Notes: a model not told the origin generated them from the letters alone. DNA of 64,000 nucleotides from Hymenobacter jeongseonensis (GCF_015694725.1 NZ_JADQDQ010000004.1:124001-188000), one strand, 5' to 3'. Positions 35,052-44,209 are shown, counted from the first letter of the stretch. A program made the numbers and translations.

Positions 35052-35741
35052 TTAGAGGTGGCTCGATTGCAAAATCAAGTTAGGGTTGGGGCACAGGGCC
35101 GCCCATTGGGCGCGCTCCGAGGGGCGTGCTACGCCGGGAAAATCACCCACGCGGCCCTGCATGTCGGCAATGAGCTGAAAGTGGAGGTGCGGCGGCCAGT
35201 CGCCGTTTTCGGGATAGGGCCCCACGGTGGCAAAGGCCTGGCCTTTGGCCAAATGTTGGCCGACGCGGAGCGCTGTCCACTCCAGGCGGCTAAGGTGGCC
35301 GTAGAGCGAGTAAAAAATGGTGCCGTCGAGTTCGTGCTGCAGAATAACCGTGAGGCCGTAATCGCCAAAATTGGCGTTGTCGGCCAAGCTATGAATCTGG
35401 GCCGGCAGCGGCGCCAGCACCGGCGTGCCGGCCGGCAGCCACACATCGACGCCGAGGTGCAGGGAGCGGGCCTCCTCAACCTGGCCGGGCCCGAAATGCT
35501 GGCTGCGACGGTAGATAACGCGGTTTTCGAGGTAGCCGCCAATGCCCACGCGGGCATGCTGTTGCGCGAGCATGTTGTTCACGATGACTTCAAAGGCGGC
35601 GGTGTCGCGCAGGTCGGCGTGGCATACCACGGGGTTGGCATCGGTTAAATCGAGGCGGGCGACGGCGGGGCCGTTGAGGTCGACGGGCAGGACGGGGCCG
35701 AAATCGGCCTGGTGGCGGAGCAGGAGGGCGGCGAGGGACAA
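35052..35741 (-). CDS. M23 family peptidase (LytM-type peptidoglycan hydrolase)
   Basis: Zinc metallopeptidase that would cut peptidoglycan cross-bridges or stems. The M23 motifs are HLGVDVWLPAGTPV (first His and Asp ligands), DYGLTVILQHELDG, and the final HLHF in PPHLHFQLIADMQG. No ATG occurs before the catalytic domain, so a TTG or similar start is needed. I chose TTG at 35741, giving 229 residues starting LSLAALLLRHQADFGPVLP. The frame is open up to 35846, so the start is uncertain. No signal peptide is visible with this start, so a cytoplasmic role or another start remains possible. Confidence 0.82.
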   Translation of the reverse strand: MSLAALLLRHQADFGPVLPVDLNGPAVARLDLTDANPVVCHADLRDTAAFEVIVNNMLAQQHARVGIGGYLENRVIYRRSQHFGPGQVEEARSLHLGVDVWLPAGTPVLAPLPAQIHSLADNANFGDYGLTVILQHELDGTIFYSLYGHLSRLEWTALRVGQHLAKGQAFATVGPYPENGDWPPHLHFQLIADMQGRVGDFPGVARPSERAQWAALCPNPNLILQSSHL

Positions 35742-35973
35742 GGGCGAAGCGCGGGCGTGAACAAAGTGAAATGAAACCGTAGAAACGCGGCTGCCGCTCC
35801 CCAACAGTTTCCGGGAGACTGCTGTTAGACGGCAGCCGCGCGGCAAGTTACCTTTGCGGCCGAGGTCTGGCCGCGTGCGCCGGGCTTCGGTTTAACTTTT
35901 TGTCATTTCTGAAGTTCGGGAACCTGAAAGGCTGCGTTTACCCGTAAAATTTCCCACACCCCCAATCCCCCGC

Positions 35974-37077
35974 ATGAGTTACCAAACGCTGACCGTTGTT
36001 GAGCTGACCCAGGAAACCGCCGATTCTGTAACCATTCACCTGGAGCGGCCCGACCGGGCGCCGGTGGCCTGCCGGCCCGGCCAGTTTCTGACGCTTATTC
36101 TGCCTTGCGGCCCCAACGGCAAAAAAGAGCGCCGCGCCTATTCCCTCAGCAGCACCCCCATGGAAGCGCCGCGCCTGTCGGTGACGGTGAAACGCGTAAC
36201 CGGCGGTCTGGTGAGCAATTACCTGCTCGATACGGTCAAGGTCGGCCAGCAGATTGAGGTGATGGAGCCGCTGGGCAATTTCACCCTCAGCCCCAGCCCC
36301 AAAGCCGCCCGCTCGCTGGTGCTCATCGGCGCCGGGTCGGGCATCACGCCGCTCATGTCCATCCTCAAAGCAGTGGTGAGCACGGAGCAAAACAGCCACG
36401 TGCTGCTGATTTACGGCAACCGGAACGAAGAATCGGTGATTTTTCAAAAGCAACTCGCCGACCTGGAAACCAGCACCAACGGCCGCGTGCAAGTAGAGCA
36501 CGTGTACAGCCAGCCCCTGCACCCCGGCGGCCCCCACCGCCACACCGGCCGCCTGAACCGCACCATGATACTGCGCATTCTGGAGCAGCGCCACCAGTTT
36601 CCGGCCGAGCAGGCCGAGTATTTTATGTGCGGCCCCGAAGGCCTGATGGCCGAAGCCCGCGCCGCCCTCGACCTGCTGAACGTGCCAGAGGCGCGCATTC
36701 GCCGGGAGAGCTTTGTGGCCAGCGCTGAAACGGCCGAGGCCATGGCCGGCCAGCCCAACGGCCACGGCGACGTATCGGCCAGCCCCGGCGACGACACCAA
36801 ATCGACCCGCAGCGTCACCATTCAGTACGAAGGCAGCGAGTATATTATCGAAGTGCCCGCCGGAAAAACCATCCTCGAAACGGCACTGGACCAGGATATT
36901 GACCTGCCGTATTCGTGCCAGGCCGGCCTGTGCACCGCCTGCCGCGGCAAGTGCCTGAGCGGCAAAGTGCATTTGGATGAGCGCGAAGGCTTGTCGGATT
37001 CGGAAATGAAACAAGGCTACGTGCTGACGTGCGTGGGCCACCCGATGACGGATGATGTCGTAATCGAAATCGGCTAA
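35974..37077 (+). CDS. paaE: phenylacetyl-CoA epoxidase reductase subunit PaaE
   Basis: 367 residues with three domains. The FAD domain (about 1-105) has RRAYSLSSTP. The NAD domain (about 110-240) has LVLIGAGSGITPLMSILK and YFMCGPEGLMAEA. The C-terminal plant-type 2Fe-2S ferredoxin domain (about 280-367) has PYSCQAGLCTACRGKCLSG and a last Cys in LTCVGHP. It would pass electrons from NADPH to the di-iron PaaA subunit. Related hydroxylase reductases share this layout, but paaABCD on the opposite strand 3.4 kb away supports PaaE. A TACCTTTG box at 35849-35856 may be its promoter. Confidence 0.88.
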   Translation: MSYQTLTVVELTQETADSVTIHLERPDRAPVACRPGQFLTLILPCGPNGKKERRAYSLSSTPMEAPRLSVTVKRVTGGLVSNYLLDTVKVGQQIEVMEPLGNFTLSPSPKAARSLVLIGAGSGITPLMSILKAVVSTEQNSHVLLIYGNRNEESVIFQKQLADLETSTNGRVQVEHVYSQPLHPGGPHRHTGRLNRTMILRILEQRHQFPAEQAEYFMCGPEGLMAEARAALDLLNVPEARIRRESFVASAETAEAMAGQPNGHGDVSASPGDDTKSTRSVTIQYEGSEYIIEVPAGKTILETALDQDIDLPYSCQAGLCTACRGKCLSGKVHLDEREGLSDSEMKQGYVLTCVGHPMTDDVVIEIG

Positions 37078-37246
37078 TACGGTGGGCCGGTTTGCCGGTC
37101 GATGGCGACTTCTAAACCGCGCGGGCGGTTGCAAATGAGCCATCGGGCCGAACCCGACAAGCCTTTTTCTTCGTTCGCAATACCGGGAGTCAGGGCCGCT
37201 GAAAATGAATGGAATCGGGCTTCCATAAGCTAAGCAAGGAAGCACC

Positions 37247-37276
37247 TTGCTGTTATTCCGTTGCCGGTTATACTTG
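37247..37276 (+). promoter_or_regulatory. Bacteroidota-type promoter for the M3 peptidase gene
   Basis: TTG at 37247-37249, a 19-bp spacer and TATACTTG at 37269-37276 fit TTG-N19-TAnnTTTG with one mismatch. It lies about 90 bp upstream of the ATG at 37369 in the 291-bp gap after paaE. Confidence 0.45.
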
Positions 37277-37368
37277 CACCTTGTTCGTCCGGCGCGTTGT
37301 TTGCTCCGTAAAGCATAGGCCGCGGCCTTGGCTGCAACTGCCCGATTTTCTTCTACTATCATTGTGTT

Positions 37369-39111
37369 ATGACGTTAATTGCTGAACCCACCGCCGAGTC
37401 GGCGACCGATACCAGCCGGCCGCCGCGCCAGTATCTGCCCGAGGATTTTACGGTAACCGACTGGGCCGCCATCGAGCCGTTTTTCCAAGAATTACAGGAC
37501 CGGCCGGTATATACGCCCGCCGAGTTGGAGCGCTGGCTGCTCGACCGTTCCGAACTGGAATCGGTGCTGAGCGAAGACTTGGCGTGGCGCTACATCCGCA
37601 TGACGTGCGACACGCAGGATAGTGCCCGCGCCGAGGCGTTCCAGTATTTCGTGAACGAAGTAGAGCCTCAAGTAGCGCCCTACGACCATGCCCTGAACGA
37701 AAAGATGCTGGCCTCGCCGCATCTGGCGGGCCTCAACGAAAACCGCTACGGCGTGTTTCTGCGCTCGGTGCGCCGGGCTTCGGAGATTTATCGAGTAGAG
37801 AACATTCCGCTCAAAACCGACATCAGCACCAAGCAGCAGCAATATGCTGCCACAGTAGGTGCCATGAACGTGACCCTCGACGGCCAGGAGTTGACCTTGC
37901 CCCAGGCTGCCGACCGACTCAAAAGCCCCGAGCGCACGGTGCGCGAAACGGCCTGGCGCGCCATTCAGGCCCGCCGCCTGCAAGATGCCCAGCCGCTCGA
38001 TGCGCTGTTTACCGAACTGGTGGGCCTGCGCAACCAAGTGGCGCTCAACGCCGGGTTTTCTAACTTCCGCGATTACATGTTTGCGGCCCTGGGCCGGTTC
38101 GACTACACGCCGCAGGACTGTTTCAACTTCCACCGGGCCATTCGCGAAACGGTGGTTCCCCTCTGCGACGACTTCGATTTGGAGCGCCGCCAAGACCTGA
38201 ACCTGCCCGCCCTGCGGCCCTGGGACCTCGACGTTGACCCCAGCGGCCAAGGCCCTTTGCGCCCTTTTGGTACCGGCGAGGAATTACTGGAGAAAACCAT
38301 CACGGTTTTCCAAAACCTGGATTCGTACCTGGGCGACTGCCTGCGCACCATGCGCCAGATGGGCCACCTCGACTTGGAAAGCCGCAAGGGCAAGGCCCCC
38401 GGCGGCTACAACTACCCGCTGGACGAAACCGGCGTGCCGTTCATCTTTATGAATGCCACCAGCAGCCTGCGCGACGTGGTGACCATGTTGCACGAGGGCG
38501 GTCACGCCGTGCATTCCTTCCTCACCCGGGGCCTGCCCCTGGGCGCCGACAAGCACCCGCCGTCCGAGGTGGCTGAGCTGGCTTCGATGAGCATGGAACT
38601 GATGAGCATGGACCAATGGCACGTGTTTTTCCCGAATGCCGAAGACCTGCGCCGCGCCAAGAAAACTCACCTCGAAAGCGTGCTCGAAACGTTCCCGTGG
38701 GTGGCTACGGTCGATAAGTTTCAGCACTGGATTTACGAAAACCCCACCCACACCGAGGCCGAGCGTCACAGCCGCTGGGTGGAGATTTTCGACGAATTCA
38801 ACCAGCGCACCGTCGACTGGACGGGTTTGGAGAACTTCAAGCCCTACCTCTGGCAGAAGCAGTTGCACCTCTACGAAGTGCCGTTTTACTACATCGAGTA
38901 CGCCATGGCCCAGCTCGGCGCCATTGCCGTGTGGCGCAACTTCCGCCAAAACCCGACGGAAGGATTGGCAGCCTACAAGCGCGCCCTGGCGTTGGGCTAC
39001 ACCGCGCCAATTGGACAGATTTATGCGGCCGCCGGCATTCGCTTCGATTTCAGCACCGACTACCTGCGTACCCTGGCCGACTTCGTGCGGGAGGAAATGG
39101 CGGCGCTGTAA
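37369..39111 (+). CDS. M3 family oligoendopeptidase (PepF-like)
   Basis: 580 residues. The zinc site is HEGGH at 375-379 in MLHEGGHAVHSFL, and the third ligand lies about 25 residues on, in SEVAELASMSMELMSM. The N-terminal helical part and the C-terminal YAMAQLGAIAVWRNF and ALGYTAPIGQIYAAAGI are typical of M3B oligopeptidases, which degrade short cytoplasmic peptides. No signal peptide is present. It splits paaE from the rest of the paa genes without an obvious functional link. Confidence 0.92.
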   Translation: MTLIAEPTAESATDTSRPPRQYLPEDFTVTDWAAIEPFFQELQDRPVYTPAELERWLLDRSELESVLSEDLAWRYIRMTCDTQDSARAEAFQYFVNEVEPQVAPYDHALNEKMLASPHLAGLNENRYGVFLRSVRRASEIYRVENIPLKTDISTKQQQYAATVGAMNVTLDGQELTLPQAADRLKSPERTVRETAWRAIQARRLQDAQPLDALFTELVGLRNQVALNAGFSNFRDYMFAALGRFDYTPQDCFNFHRAIRETVVPLCDDFDLERRQDLNLPALRPWDLDVDPSGQGPLRPFGTGEELLEKTITVFQNLDSYLGDCLRTMRQMGHLDLESRKGKAPGGYNYPLDETGVPFIFMNATSSLRDVVTMLHEGGHAVHSFLTRGLPLGADKHPPSEVAELASMSMELMSMDQWHVFFPNAEDLRRAKKTHLESVLETFPWVATVDKFQHWIYENPTHTEAERHSRWVEIFDEFNQRTVDWTGLENFKPYLWQKQLHLYEVPFYYIEYAMAQLGAIAVWRNFRQNPTEGLAAYKRALALGYTAPIGQIYAAAGIRFDFSTDYLRTLADFVREEMAAL

Positions 39112-39136
39112 TTTCAGCTCAACTACGCTTGCACCA

Positions 39137-39169
39137 AAAAGCCCCGCCCAGCAATGGGTCGGGGCTTTT
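39137..39169 (+). terminator. terminator after the M3 peptidase gene
   Basis: AAAAGCCCCG and CGGGGCTTTT form the main stem around a partly paired CCCA/TGGG inner part. The T-run ends the stem on the plus strand, 26 bp after the stop. The A-run lets it also serve the minus-strand gene that ends at 39183. Confidence 0.85.
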
Positions 39170-39182
39170 GCTTGTACGGGCG

Positions 39183-39548
39183 TTACTCATTGCCACACCG
39201 TGGTTGGTTGCTTTCCAGGCAGGAGAGGGTGGCATTCTCGTAGCCGGGGGCATCGTTCGTTATGCGGGGGAGTATTGCGTAGCTAATGCGAAGGATTTGC
39301 TTGTCTACCTGATTGGGCAGGTAGGCTTCCCACACCTTTCCGCTCGGGTGCAAAATGGTGCCGTTGGCAAGCTTGAGCGTGGTGTGTTCGGTGCGACACA
39401 CGGCCGTCATGCCGTAGCAAAGCTGCACGGTAGCCGTGGTGGTGCAAGGCTCCGGCTCGGTCGAATCCTGAGCGGCACAGCCAGTAAGCAAAACGCCCGT
39501 GGCCAAACCGATACAGGTTAGCGCGTAAAGCGAAGTAAAGAGACGCAT
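39183..39548 (-). CDS. small cysteine-rich lipoprotein, unknown function
   Basis: 121 residues from MRLFTSLYALTCIGLATGVL, with a lipobox ending LLTGCAAQD. The mature part has several cysteines (CTTTATVQLC, AVCRTEHTT, LSCLESNQPRC) that could form disulfides in the periplasm or at the outer membrane. The frame extends 14 codons upstream, but this start gives a proper lipoprotein signal. I recognise no family. Confidence 0.68.
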   Translation of the reverse strand: MRLFTSLYALTCIGLATGVLLTGCAAQDSTEPEPCTTTATVQLCYGMTAVCRTEHTTLKLANGTILHPSGKVWEAYLPNQVDKQILRISYAILPRITNDAPGYENATLSCLESNQPRCGNE

Positions 39549-39706
39549 AGAGCAGGCTGGTTGAAGGTGGGTTTTGCAGCTGACCGGCACGGCGAATTTA
39601 AGGTTGCATGGGCTGCTTTTTTATCTCTTTTGCGCATGGAGTAAGGGCGCGGTAGCGAAAATCGGGCCCTGGTTTATCTCCCAAAGTGCCCGGAATTAGA
39701 GCCCCA

Positions 39707-39744
39707 AAAAAAGGCGCCCGGCAATGTTGCCGGGCGCCTTTTTT
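39707..39744. terminator. bidirectional terminator, 18-bp stem
   Basis: AAAAAAGGCGCCCGGCAA at 39707-39724 pairs fully with 39727-39744 around a 2-nt centre, with A6/T6 at the ends. It lies 28 bp beyond the 3' end of the minus-strand lipoprotein gene at 39772. Confidence 0.9.
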
Positions 39745-39771
39745 ACAAGTCTTGCAGTAGATGGAGCCGGT

Positions 39772-40392
39772 TTATTTGGCGCCCAGCGTAAACAACGGCA
39801 GGAGTTTTACGCCGCTGTATTTGCCGCCCAAGGACTGGATTTCTGCCTGGTGAAGCTTGACGTAATTGTTGTACTGCATGGCTGCCCGGTCGTATTGCAC
39901 CCGAAAGCCGACCACGCCGGCGTCGAGCTGCTGCAAGCCTTCTACAAAATTGCGGGCGTTTTCGGTGGGGGCATTGCCATTGGGGGAGGCCACGGGCATG
40001 AGCACCCGGAACAGCGAATCCTGGGCCGCATCATACTGGTCAATCAGCTCGGAGCTGCCCATAGTTTGCTGCGTGTAGCGGCGGGTCTTGAGGCGGGCAT
40101 TGGCGCGTTCCAGGCCTTGCAATTGGGTTGCGTTGGCGCCGGGCTGGCTCTTCAGTTCCCGCAGCAAGAGGCCCGTGACGCCGATTTTCTGGTCGTCGCT
40201 TTCGGTCATGTTGCGCCACTTTACATCCACAGAATCACTCAACACGTCAAATTGAGATTTGATAGCCGCCGCAGATGCCGGGTTCAACACGACGGATTTG
40301 CTGCCGTCGCGCTTGCAGGAAGCCGCGCATCCGGTAATAACTAATAGGATAACAACCGCTGATTTAACAGAGAAAACGATTGGCTTGGGCAT
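39772..40392 (-). CDS. lipoprotein, weakly LemA-like
   Basis: 206 residues. The N-terminal signal has a lipobox near VILLVITGCAASC. The mature protein is helical. SVDVKWRNMTESDDQKIGVT with a conserved-type Trp and the near-terminal MQYNNYVKLHQAEIQ resemble the first and last helices of LemA family proteins, though the match is weak. The function of LemA proteins is not settled. It lies 39 bp downstream of paaD on the same strand and might be read from the paa operon, but nothing links it to phenylacetate use. Confidence 0.62.
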   Translation of the reverse strand: MPKPIVFSVKSAVVILLVITGCAASCKRDGSKSVVLNPASAAAIKSQFDVLSDSVDVKWRNMTESDDQKIGVTGLLLRELKSQPGANATQLQGLERANARLKTRRYTQQTMGSSELIDQYDAAQDSLFRVLMPVASPNGNAPTENARNFVEGLQQLDAGVVGFRVQYDRAAMQYNNYVKLHQAEIQSLGGKYSGVKLLPLFTLGAK

Positions 40393-40431
40393 TGCTAAGA
40401 AATTAATAATGAAGTAAGACTGCTGGCAAAG

Positions 40432-40932
40432 CTACACCGGCTTGAACTGTTCGAATAGCTGGCGGCAGTCGTGGCAATAGTGCACGGCCCGGCATAGCGT
40501 AGCCCCAAACGGCGTGCGCAGCTCCGTATTGTGGCCGTGGCAATTCGGACATTCTGCATACTCCAGAAAATCCAGGTCAAAGACTTGGTTGCCAATGACC
40601 GGCGGCGGCGACAGCTTGTGCTGGCGCAACGCTTGCCGGCCAGCTTCGGTGAGCATATCCGACGTCCAGGCTTCGCGCAGGCTGATGTTGACTTCGACCG
40701 CCGGCACGCCGTGCGCGAGCAGGGTGCGCTCCACATCGCGCTTCATGTAATCCATGGCCGGGCAGCCCGCAAACGTGGGCGTAAGCTCCACCGTCACCTT
40801 GCCCGTGGCGTCGTCCAGCGCTACCCCGCGCACCACCCCGAGGTCGATGAGCGAAATAGTCGGAATTTCCGGGTCTTTTACCGCCTGCAACCAGTCGAGA
40901 ATTTGCGCTTTATCGGGGTGTACAATAGTCAT
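40432..40932 (-). CDS. paaD: phenylacetyl-CoA epoxidase maturation subunit PaaD
   Basis: 166 residues, the size of E. coli PaaD. The N-terminal MIP18/DUF59 domain has AVKDPEIPTISLIDLGVV and ELTPTFAGCPAMDYM. The C-terminal zinc-ribbon-like part has CPNCHGHNTEL and CHDCRQLFEQFKPV. PaaD is needed for an active epoxidase, probably in metal-centre assembly, and is not a catalytic subunit. It is last in the tetR-paaA-paaB-paaC-paaD run, 108 bp after paaC. Confidence 0.93.
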   Translation of the reverse strand: MTIVHPDKAQILDWLQAVKDPEIPTISLIDLGVVRGVALDDATGKVTVELTPTFAGCPAMDYMKRDVERTLLAHGVPAVEVNISLREAWTSDMLTEAGRQALRQHKLSPPPVIGNQVFDLDFLEYAECPNCHGHNTELRTPFGATLCRAVHYCHDCRQLFEQFKPV

Positions 40933-41040
40933 GCTTAGGGGGCGTCCCGAAGGAAGCTATTCTATCAAGCTAATTAAGACGATGCGGCGTAAGGCATTGG
41001 CGCTGCGCTTTTTTGGCTTCGCCCGCCCGCCCCCAAAGGG

Positions 41041-41790
41041 TTACCAGTCAGCCGTCGGGTCGAGCCGAAATACCTCGGCCATTTCATCCAGTAAGGGCTG
41101 CAAATACTCCGTGTGCTGGCCCTGGCGCCCACCAAAAACGGGCGTCAGGCTAAGCACATCGGGCACCTGTAGCGCCGTATGGGCCAGTACTTTGGTAATG
41201 CTCTCCAGCCACCGGCCAAGCAACTCATCTTCGCCAACAAACAAGCCGGAGCTAATAATTTCCGCTTCGGCATCGGTCTTTTCAAAAATGCCCAGCGCGT
41301 AGGGCAGCGTGAAATCCAGGGAGCGCTGCATGCGCTCGATGGCTTCATCGGTGGCCGTACCCAAGCGTTTTACCCACGTATTGGCGTGAAGGGCGTGGTA
41401 CTTCAGTTCGCCGCGCAGCTTGCGGGCCACCTGGGCCAGCGGCTCGTAGCTGCTGCCAGCCAAGGCTTCGAAGCGCAGCAGCTCGGCGTGGTCGAACAGG
41501 AAATGGCGGGTCAGGCTGAAATCGTACTCGCCAATGGGCAGCTCCACCAGCTGGCAGCAGTGAAACTGTTCGGCGTTGCGCGTAAACGCCACCGTATCCG
41601 GTTCGCTTTCGCCCAGCTGGTGCAGCAGCGTGTACAGCTGCAGGCTGTGGCCAAGCTTATCCTGGGCCATGCTCGAAAAAGCAATGTCTTCTTCCAGAAT
41701 CGGCCCCAGGCCGTTCCATTCCGAATTGCGGTGGCCGAGAATCAGCTGGTCGTCGGCGAGGCGATATAAAAGGTCGAGTTTGGGGTCCAT
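41041..41790 (-). CDS. paaC: phenylacetyl-CoA epoxidase structural subunit PaaC
   Basis: 249 residues, all helical, of the ferritin-like fold. It resembles PaaC with ADDQLILGHRNSEWNGLGPI at the start, then AQDKLGHSLQLYTLLHQLGE and ELKYHALHANTWVKRLGTAT. PaaC pairs with the catalytic PaaA subunit but lacks a complete di-iron site. Its start lies 3 bp after the paaB stop, so translation is coupled. Confidence 0.94.
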   Translation of the reverse strand: MDPKLDLLYRLADDQLILGHRNSEWNGLGPILEEDIAFSSMAQDKLGHSLQLYTLLHQLGESEPDTVAFTRNAEQFHCCQLVELPIGEYDFSLTRHFLFDHAELLRFEALAGSSYEPLAQVARKLRGELKYHALHANTWVKRLGTATDEAIERMQRSLDFTLPYALGIFEKTDAEAEIISSGLFVGEDELLGRWLESITKVLAHTALQVPDVLSLTPVFGGRQGQHTEYLQPLLDEMAEVFRLDPTADW

Positions 41791-41793
41791 GAA

Positions 41794-42480
41794 CTACGCT
41801 TGCGGGTTTTCGGCCTTAAATTTTTCGATGCGGTCCTGCACTTTGTAGGAAATGGCGTCGCGGTACTTTTTCTCGGGCGTGGTAGCCCAGATGTCGCGGT
41901 CCTCGTCGCTGGAGCGGAGGAAATCGGCCGAGCGCACGGCCCACACATTGGCCACCGGGCGCTGCTCGCCAAACACGGCTTTGGCCACTTGCAGGGCATC
42001 GGCCGGGGAGCTGGCGCGCACTTTGCCCACGTGCTGATGGGCTTTGCCCCGCTTTTTGAGGTGAAAGATGTCGTAGTCTTCCTCGCCCGCCGCGTAGGCC
42101 GCTTCTTCTTCGGCAGTATGGTCAGTCGCCCGCGAATCAGCGGCCCCAACGGCTGCCGCAGGGCTGTTGGGGAGCAGGGGCAGCGTATCGTAAGCCGAAT
42201 CCTGGTCGCCAACATAATCCGTTACGGTGACGGCCGCCGTGGGCACTACCCACAGGCCCGTGCAGGCAAAGCGCCGGCTGTACTGCTCTTTGGCAAAGAG
42301 AAAAGCCACGTCAGCCTCCGGTGCGTGCACCGGCCCCACGTAGACGTAGGGCGCGCCTTCTTTCTTTTGATGAAATACCTCGTAGGTACCGAACTGGTCC
42401 AAGGCCGCTTTGGCCGCCGGTGCGGCGGGCGCATCGGGCAGCCCCAGCCGGTTCATGCGCGGGTCGTGGGAATGTATCAT
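41794..42480 (-). CDS. paaB: phenylacetyl-CoA epoxidase subunit PaaB, with two PaaB-like domains
   Basis: 228 residues, over twice the usual PaaB length of about 95. Two PaaB-like units are visible. The first, about 28-95, has YEVFHQKKEGAPYVYVGPVH, and the second, about 135-200, has YDIFHLKKRGKAHQHVGKVR and VWAVRSADFLRSSDE. An Ala/Glu-rich acidic linker lies between. The second unit is closest to the classical PaaB. PaaB bridges PaaAC heterodimers in the epoxidase complex. It lies between paaA and paaC with tight spacing. Confidence 0.9.
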   Translation of the reverse strand: MIHSHDPRMNRLGLPDAPAAPAAKAALDQFGTYEVFHQKKEGAPYVYVGPVHAPEADVAFLFAKEQYSRRFACTGLWVVPTAAVTVTDYVGDQDSAYDTLPLLPNSPAAAVGAADSRATDHTAEEEAAYAAGEEDYDIFHLKKRGKAHQHVGKVRASSPADALQVAKAVFGEQRPVANVWAVRSADFLRSSDEDRDIWATTPEKKYRDAISYKVQDRIEKFKAENPQA

Positions 42481-42499
42481 GACAGGCTATTGCTTTCAA

Positions 42500-43492
42500 T
42501 TAAGCCAACGGGCGCACGTACTGCGTTTTGGGCGTGAGCAGGGCACGGCGCACCCAGGCGCCGTTTTCTTCGGCAGCGCGGCGCACGGCAATGCGCTCGG
42601 CGTTGCAGGGGCCGTCGCCGTTTATCACACGCTTGAAGTCTTCCCAGTCGGGCTCGGTGAATTCCCACTGGCCGGTTTCCTCGTTTTTGCGCAGGTTGGC
42701 ATCGGGCAGCGTCAGGCCGATTTCCCAAATTTTGGGCACATACATGTCCAGAAACTGGTTGCGGCACTCGTCGTTCGACGCCATCTTCACCTTCCAGCGC
42801 ATCAAAATTTCGGTGTGCACCGACATCTTATCCGATGGGCCGAAGAAGGTCATGATAGCGGGCCACCAACGGTTTAGAGCTTCCTGCATCATCTTGCGCT
42901 GAATGGGCGTGCCGGTGGCCATGTGCACCACGGCGTCGTGGCCGTACTTCAGGTGGAAGGCTTCCTCGGCACAAATCCGGTCCAGCGCGCGGCAATAAGG
43001 GCCGTAGCTGCCCTTGGCGTTGGCGAGCTGGTTCACAATGGCCCCGGCGTCAATCAGCCAGGAAATCACGTTCGAATCGGCCCAGGTGGGCGTGGGGTAG
43101 TTGAACACGTTGGAGTACTTGCTCTTGCCGTTGATGAGGTCAATCAGCATTTGCTCGCGGGTTTTGCCCAGCGTTTCGGCCGCCGAATACAGCAACTGCG
43201 CGTGGCCTACTTCGTCCTGTACTTTGGCCATCTGGGCCATTTTGCGGCGGAAGCCGGGTGCCCTGGTAATCCAGGTGCCTTCGGGTAGCGAACCGATGAT
43301 TTCGGAGTGCGCGTGCTGCTCAATCATGCGGGTAAGCTGCTTGCGGTAGAGGGCCGGCATCCAGTCGCCGGGTTCAATCTTCTCACCCCGGCCAATGCGG
43401 GCCTCAAATTCGGCCAGCAGAATGGGGTCTTCGTTTTCCAGGCCGGTGGCGGCGGTGGTTGGGAGGTCGTGAGTGCTGGCGGAACCGTACAT
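42500..43492 (-). CDS. paaA: phenylacetyl-CoA epoxidase catalytic subunit PaaA
   Basis: 330 residues from [13 protein letters not shown]; the frame is open 45 codons upstream, but this start gives the family length. PaaA carries the di-iron centre that epoxidises the ring of phenylacetyl-CoA. Ligand-bearing motifs seen are [18 protein letters not shown] and [13 protein letters not shown]. Further typical parts are [18 protein letters not shown] and [19 protein letters not shown]. It follows the tetR gene by 82 bp and precedes paaB by 19 bp. Confidence 0.95.
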   Translation of the reverse strand: MYGSASTHDLPTTAATGLENEDPILLAEFEARIGRGEKIEPGDWMPALYRKQLTRMIEQHAHSEIIGSLPEGTWITRAPGFRRKMAQMAKVQDEVGHAQLLYSAAETLGKTREQMLIDLINGKSKYSNVFNYPTPTWADSNVISWLIDAGAIVNQLANAKGSYGPYCRALDRICAEEAFHLKYGHDAVVHMATGTPIQRKMMQEALNRWWPAIMTFFGPSDKMSVHTEILMRWKVKMASNDECRNQFLDMYVPKIWEIGLTLPDANLRKNEETGQWEFTEPDWEDFKRVINGDGPCNAERIAVRRAAEENGAWVRRALLTPKTQYVRPLA

Positions 43493-43574
43493 GAGACAGG
43501 GTGGGAATGGATGAAGGATAGGAGATGGTAGAAAAGGGCAGTGGAATAGAACGTATTCCGCTTTGCTCTTCCAT

Positions 43575-44168
43575 TTAGTCTTTAACAAGCAGGCCGCCCA
43601 GCAACTGTTCGGCCAGGCGGTGGGCAATTTCGTCGGGGGTTAATTTACCGTCGGGGCGGTACCAGGCAGGCAGCCAGTTGAGGCTGGCCAATAGCGTAAG
43701 GGCAACGAAGGCCGCATCGGGCGCGTGCAACTCCCCAGCGGCGATGCCCTGCTGAACCAAGGCACGAAAGGCGGCTTCGTAGCGGTCGCGCAGGGCCAGA
43801 AAGTCGGTACGGGCTGGCTCGCTCAAGTGGCGCCACTCCTGCAGAAACACAGTTGAGGCCGCGCTGTCGCGGGTAAGCACCCGCACGTGGCCCTCAATGG
43901 CCAGCCGCAATTGGGTGGCAATGGGAGCCGTCGTATCGGCCGTGGCCGCGGCAAAAGCAGCAAAAAATTCTTCTGCCAAGCCAAAGCACACGCGGTGCAG
44001 GATTTCCTCCTTGGACTTGATGTGCGAGTACAAACTACCCGCCTCCAGGCCCAGCTCCGTGGCCAACTCGCGCATGCTGGTGGCCGCAAAGCCCCGCGCC
44101 CGAAAAAGGGACGTGGCCACGCGGTCAATCTGGGCCTTGCGCGAACGAAGTGGAGCTGCGGTATTCAT
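43575..44168 (-). CDS. TetR family regulator, probable repressor of the paa operon
   Basis: 197 residues. The N-terminal HTH (about 10-55) reads [20 protein letters not shown], then [18 protein letters not shown]. The C-terminal ligand-binding part is of the type found in acyl-CoA-responsive regulators. I chose [13 protein letters not shown] over a start four codons upstream. It is the first gene before paaABCD on the same strand. A near-perfect palindrome overlaps its promoter, so it very probably represses itself and the paa genes until phenylacetyl-CoA or a similar ligand binds. The ligand is inferred from context. Confidence 0.88.
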   Translation of the reverse strand: MNTAAPLRSRKAQIDRVATSLFRARGFAATSMRELATELGLEAGSLYSHIKSKEEILHRVCFGLAEEFFAAFAAATADTTAPIATQLRLAIEGHVRVLTRDSAASTVFLQEWRHLSEPARTDFLALRDRYEAAFRALVQQGIAAGELHAPDAAFVALTLLASLNWLPAWYRPDGKLTPDEIAHRLAEQLLGGLLVKD

Positions 44169-44177
44169 AAGACGAAG

Positions 44178-44208
44178 CAAAGGTATGCTTGCTAACGCTC
44201 GTTAGCAA
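44178..44208 (-). promoter_or_regulatory. promoter of the tetR-paaABCD operon
   Basis: On the minus strand a TTG at 44208-44206, a 20-bp spacer and a perfect TACCTTTG box at 44185-44178 match the Bacteroidota TTG/TAnnTTTG promoter. The ATG at 44168 starts 9 bp after the box, so the leader would be only a few nucleotides long. Confidence 0.6.
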
Positions 44209-44209
44209 G
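44188..44209. promoter_or_regulatory. TetR operator, perfect 10+2+10 palindrome
   Basis: CTTGCTAACG and CGTTAGCAAG are exact reverse complements around a 2-bp centre. The site covers the -33 element and most of the spacer of the tetR promoter, so a bound TetR protein would exclude RNA polymerase. Palindromes with CTAACG/CGTTAG halves are typical of TetR-family sites. I did not see the same palindrome in front of paaE. Confidence 0.8.
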
